The translations under genes were made by a program, and so were the position numbers. Shown here piece by piece: positions 6,589 to 6,612 of a DNA stretch of 6,612 nucleotides (positions are counted from its first letter, which is position 1; every line of letters begins with the position of its first letter). Origin of the DNA: Synergistales bacterium (GTDB lineage Bacteria > Synergistota > Synergistia > Synergistales > 79-D21); the NCBI GenBank assembly GCA_015657435.1, contig JADLKH010000003.1, forward strand, positions 192,487 to 199,098, written 5' to 3'. The notes below the pieces were generated by a model, which was not told the origin of the DNA, ran no database searches, and was given only the letters and a program-made list of their open reading frames with translations.

Positions 6589-6612
6589 AAGGGCGCCTCC
6601 AGTCCAGGGGGG
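6585..6612 (+). CDS. Start of a further gene, truncated at right edge (overlaps larE stop as ATGA)
   Basis: ATG at 6585-6587 overlaps the TGA stop of larE at 6586-6588, the typical arrangement for translationally coupled genes. GGGGAAGG lies eight bases upstream (6569-6576). The nine readable residues are MKGRLQSRG, too few to identify a family. A larB or larC gene would fit the pathway, but nothing in these residues shows it. Confidence 0.4.

Overview
This is a GC-rich stretch of bacterial chromosome (well over 60% G+C by eye), packed with protein-coding genes. It contains no RNA gene, mobile element, CRISPR array or long DNA repeat that I can see. A very large AsmA/TamB-type envelope protein implies a diderm (Gram-negative) cell. 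A polyferredoxin-type membrane protein and a nickel-pincer cofactor gene fit an anaerobic or facultative lifestyle. GC-rich diderm anaerobes such as Synergistota or the Desulfobacterota/Deltaproteobacteria are plausible hosts, but this is inference and the sequence does not settle the phylum.

Layout: (1) Bases 900 to 1, minus strand, hold the first 300 codons of a membrane-bound 4Fe-4S protein of the NapH/CcoG/NosR-like superfamily, cut by the left edge. (2) Bases 901-1067 are a divergent regulatory gap with an AT-rich island, a GC-rich hairpin and a small palindrome. (3) Bases 1068-2048, plus strand, encode a PLP-dependent threonine/serine dehydratase-like enzyme. (4) Bases 2058-5672, minus strand, encode a roughly 1200-residue AsmA/TamB-like protein that converges on the dehydratase with only 9 bp between stop codons. 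(5) Bases 5673-5742 are a second divergent gap. (6) Bases 5743-6588, plus strand, encode a LarE-type sulfur transferase (PP-loop ATPase). (7) A further plus-strand gene probably starts at 6585, overlapping the larE stop as ATGA, and runs off the right edge.

The genes form at least four transcription units: the 4Fe-4S gene leftward, the dehydratase rightward, the AsmA/TamB gene leftward, and larE plus its downstream partner rightward. They do not obviously form one pathway. The only likely functional pairing is larE with the truncated downstream gene. I do not see a clearly new system here. The points most worth a second look are the three-cysteine (probable Fe-S type) LarE with an altered GTN-type motif, the unusual GAAT loop in the dehydratase, the TamB-like start combined with an AsmA-like end, and the compact divergent control regions.
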